Program-made: the position numbers and the translations under genes
Shown: one piece after another, positions 63,001-64,000 of the stretch
Numbering within the stretch: the stretch's first letter is position 1
Layout of the letters: each line of letters starts with the position of its first letter
The notes under the pieces: generated by a model
What the model was told of the DNA's origin: nothing
The model's database searches: none
Seen by the model: only the letters and a program-made list of their open reading frames with translations
Source: Siniperca chuatsi
Lineage: Eukaryota > Chordata > Actinopteri > Centrarchiformes > Sinipercidae
Reading direction: 5' to 3'
Length of the DNA stretch: 64,000 nt
Assembly (NCBI RefSeq): GCF_020085105.1
Contig: NC_058044.1
Coordinates: forward strand, 23,681,206 to 23,745,205

Positions 63001-64000
63001 AATCCTAATAGCTATGGTGATCCACTGACTTTTCCTCTCAAATTTAGATTTTTCCAGAGTAAATAAGTTGAGAAAATACCTGCAAAACTACTTGCATTCC
63101 CATCAACCTCAGCTGTACTTTGTGATAAGATGATGAACATGATAAACATTATACCTGCTAAACATTAGCATGTTACTGTTGTCATTGTGAGCATGTTAGC
63201 ATGCTCAAATCACTGCTGTGCCTTAGTGCAGCCTCATAGAGCCGCTAGCGTGGCTATCGACTCGTGTTTATATTGAGCCATACATGATAACAGTTAAATA
63301 AAATCTTCCTGGTGCTACCCACTGTGCTAGCAGCGGTCCATGCCCGCTCTTCTTTGGGGTTTGTGTCCACTGGAACAGCTGTAATTATGGTCTGAGGGAT
63401 CCTCTAATCTAGAATATTCTCTCGGCTGAACCTGCTGCACACCCTTTGCTGTGTCAGCAACCCTCTCTGGCCATGTGGTTGTTTTTTTGGTGTGACTGGC
63501 TTTGTCTCAGCCTGTTAAGTTGCTCAGCGCATTTTTACAGATGTTTAAATACTCCCCCACTTTGCTGTGCTTACAAAAGGCAAGCGCTAAAGCCATTTTC
63601 CATCTCCCTTGTTTCATCACATTCACACTCTCTTTGAGGCTGACAGTAACTTCTTCAGTTCTTCCAATTTACTTTAACCCCCTGCTCCTTCTCCCCTCCT
63701 CAGTTACGACTTTTTTAAAGACCTTTTATGCGTTTGTGGCAATTATGCTAAAACCCGCATTTCATGGAAAGTACATCATTATGACCCCTTTGAGTTTTTG
63801 TTCCATGGAGGTTGATGGGACTGTCTAGAGGCTGTTGTGGAGTCAGTGTGGCAACCTGCTGTCTCCTGAGTGAGCCAATTGTTCCAGTCAGGCAGTTTGC
63901 CTTATGTAGTATAATAACAGGTTATCTCTGCTTTCCTGACAGTGAGCTCCTCTCTCCAGTGTGGCTTACGGTATTGTGTGGTCAGAGTTGCATAAAAAAA

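Overview
This is vertebrate nuclear DNA, most likely from a ray-finned (teleost) fish. Genes are split by GT-AG introns, intergenic DNA is full of decayed L2-type LINEs, Gypsy LTR elements, MITEs, a V-SINE and long microsatellites, and the recognisable proteins (METRNL, CD300/pIgR-like immunoreceptors, TEKT4, LOXL4) are vertebrate families. All recognisable host genes lie on the + strand. No bacterial, phage or CRISPR features were seen.

Layout. 1-2470: last two coding exons of metrnl, with an antisense LINE tail in the intron before them. 2470-21360: a gene-poor transposon graveyard holding a MITE nested in an older repeat (3.8-4.4 kb), a Gypsy LTR/gag relic (4.5-5.4 kb), an L2-like LINE with an esterase-type ORF1 and a deleted reverse transcriptase (5.7-9.9 kb), a solo LTR with perfect target duplication (10 kb), an antisense chromodomain-type Gypsy with perfect target duplication but a collapsed 3' end (13.2-17.4 kb), and another L2-like reverse transcriptase (19.9-21.4 kb).

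21.6-46.9 kb is the core: a recent tandem array of CD300/CMRF35-like (pIgR-like) receptor genes. Copies A, B and D have a signal-peptide exon, three Ig-V exons, a transmembrane exon and a two-exon cytoplasmic tail; a separate stalk exon is present in B and D and missing in A. Copy C is a 5'-truncated, chimeric member. All coding exons up to the transmembrane exon are symmetric phase 1-1, so domains can be gained or skipped without changing frame. Only A keeps all three Ig frames open; B and D share a one-base deletion in Ig domain 1. Each intact copy carries an ISRE-like AGTTTCNNTTTC just upstream of its ATG, and the tail has three YxNx motifs expected to recruit Grb2-type SH2 adaptors. Each repeat unit also carries an antisense fragment of the neighbouring gene tekt4.

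46.9-53 kb: complete tekt4 (seven coding exons, 441 aa), a ciliary/flagellar tektin, preceded by an AAT repeat and with a long AT repeat just upstream of exon 2. 53-58 kb: intergenic repeats. 58.7-64 kb: 5' part of a lysyl-oxidase-like gene (best match LOXL4) with SRCR1 and the start of SRCR2, separated by an unusually long linker with a degenerate GHE repeat; the gene runs off the window.

The most distinctive biology is the mosaic receptor array with its embedded antisense tekt4 exons. Flanks pair A with D and B with C, while coding lesions pair B with D, which points to repeated unequal exchange or gene conversion.
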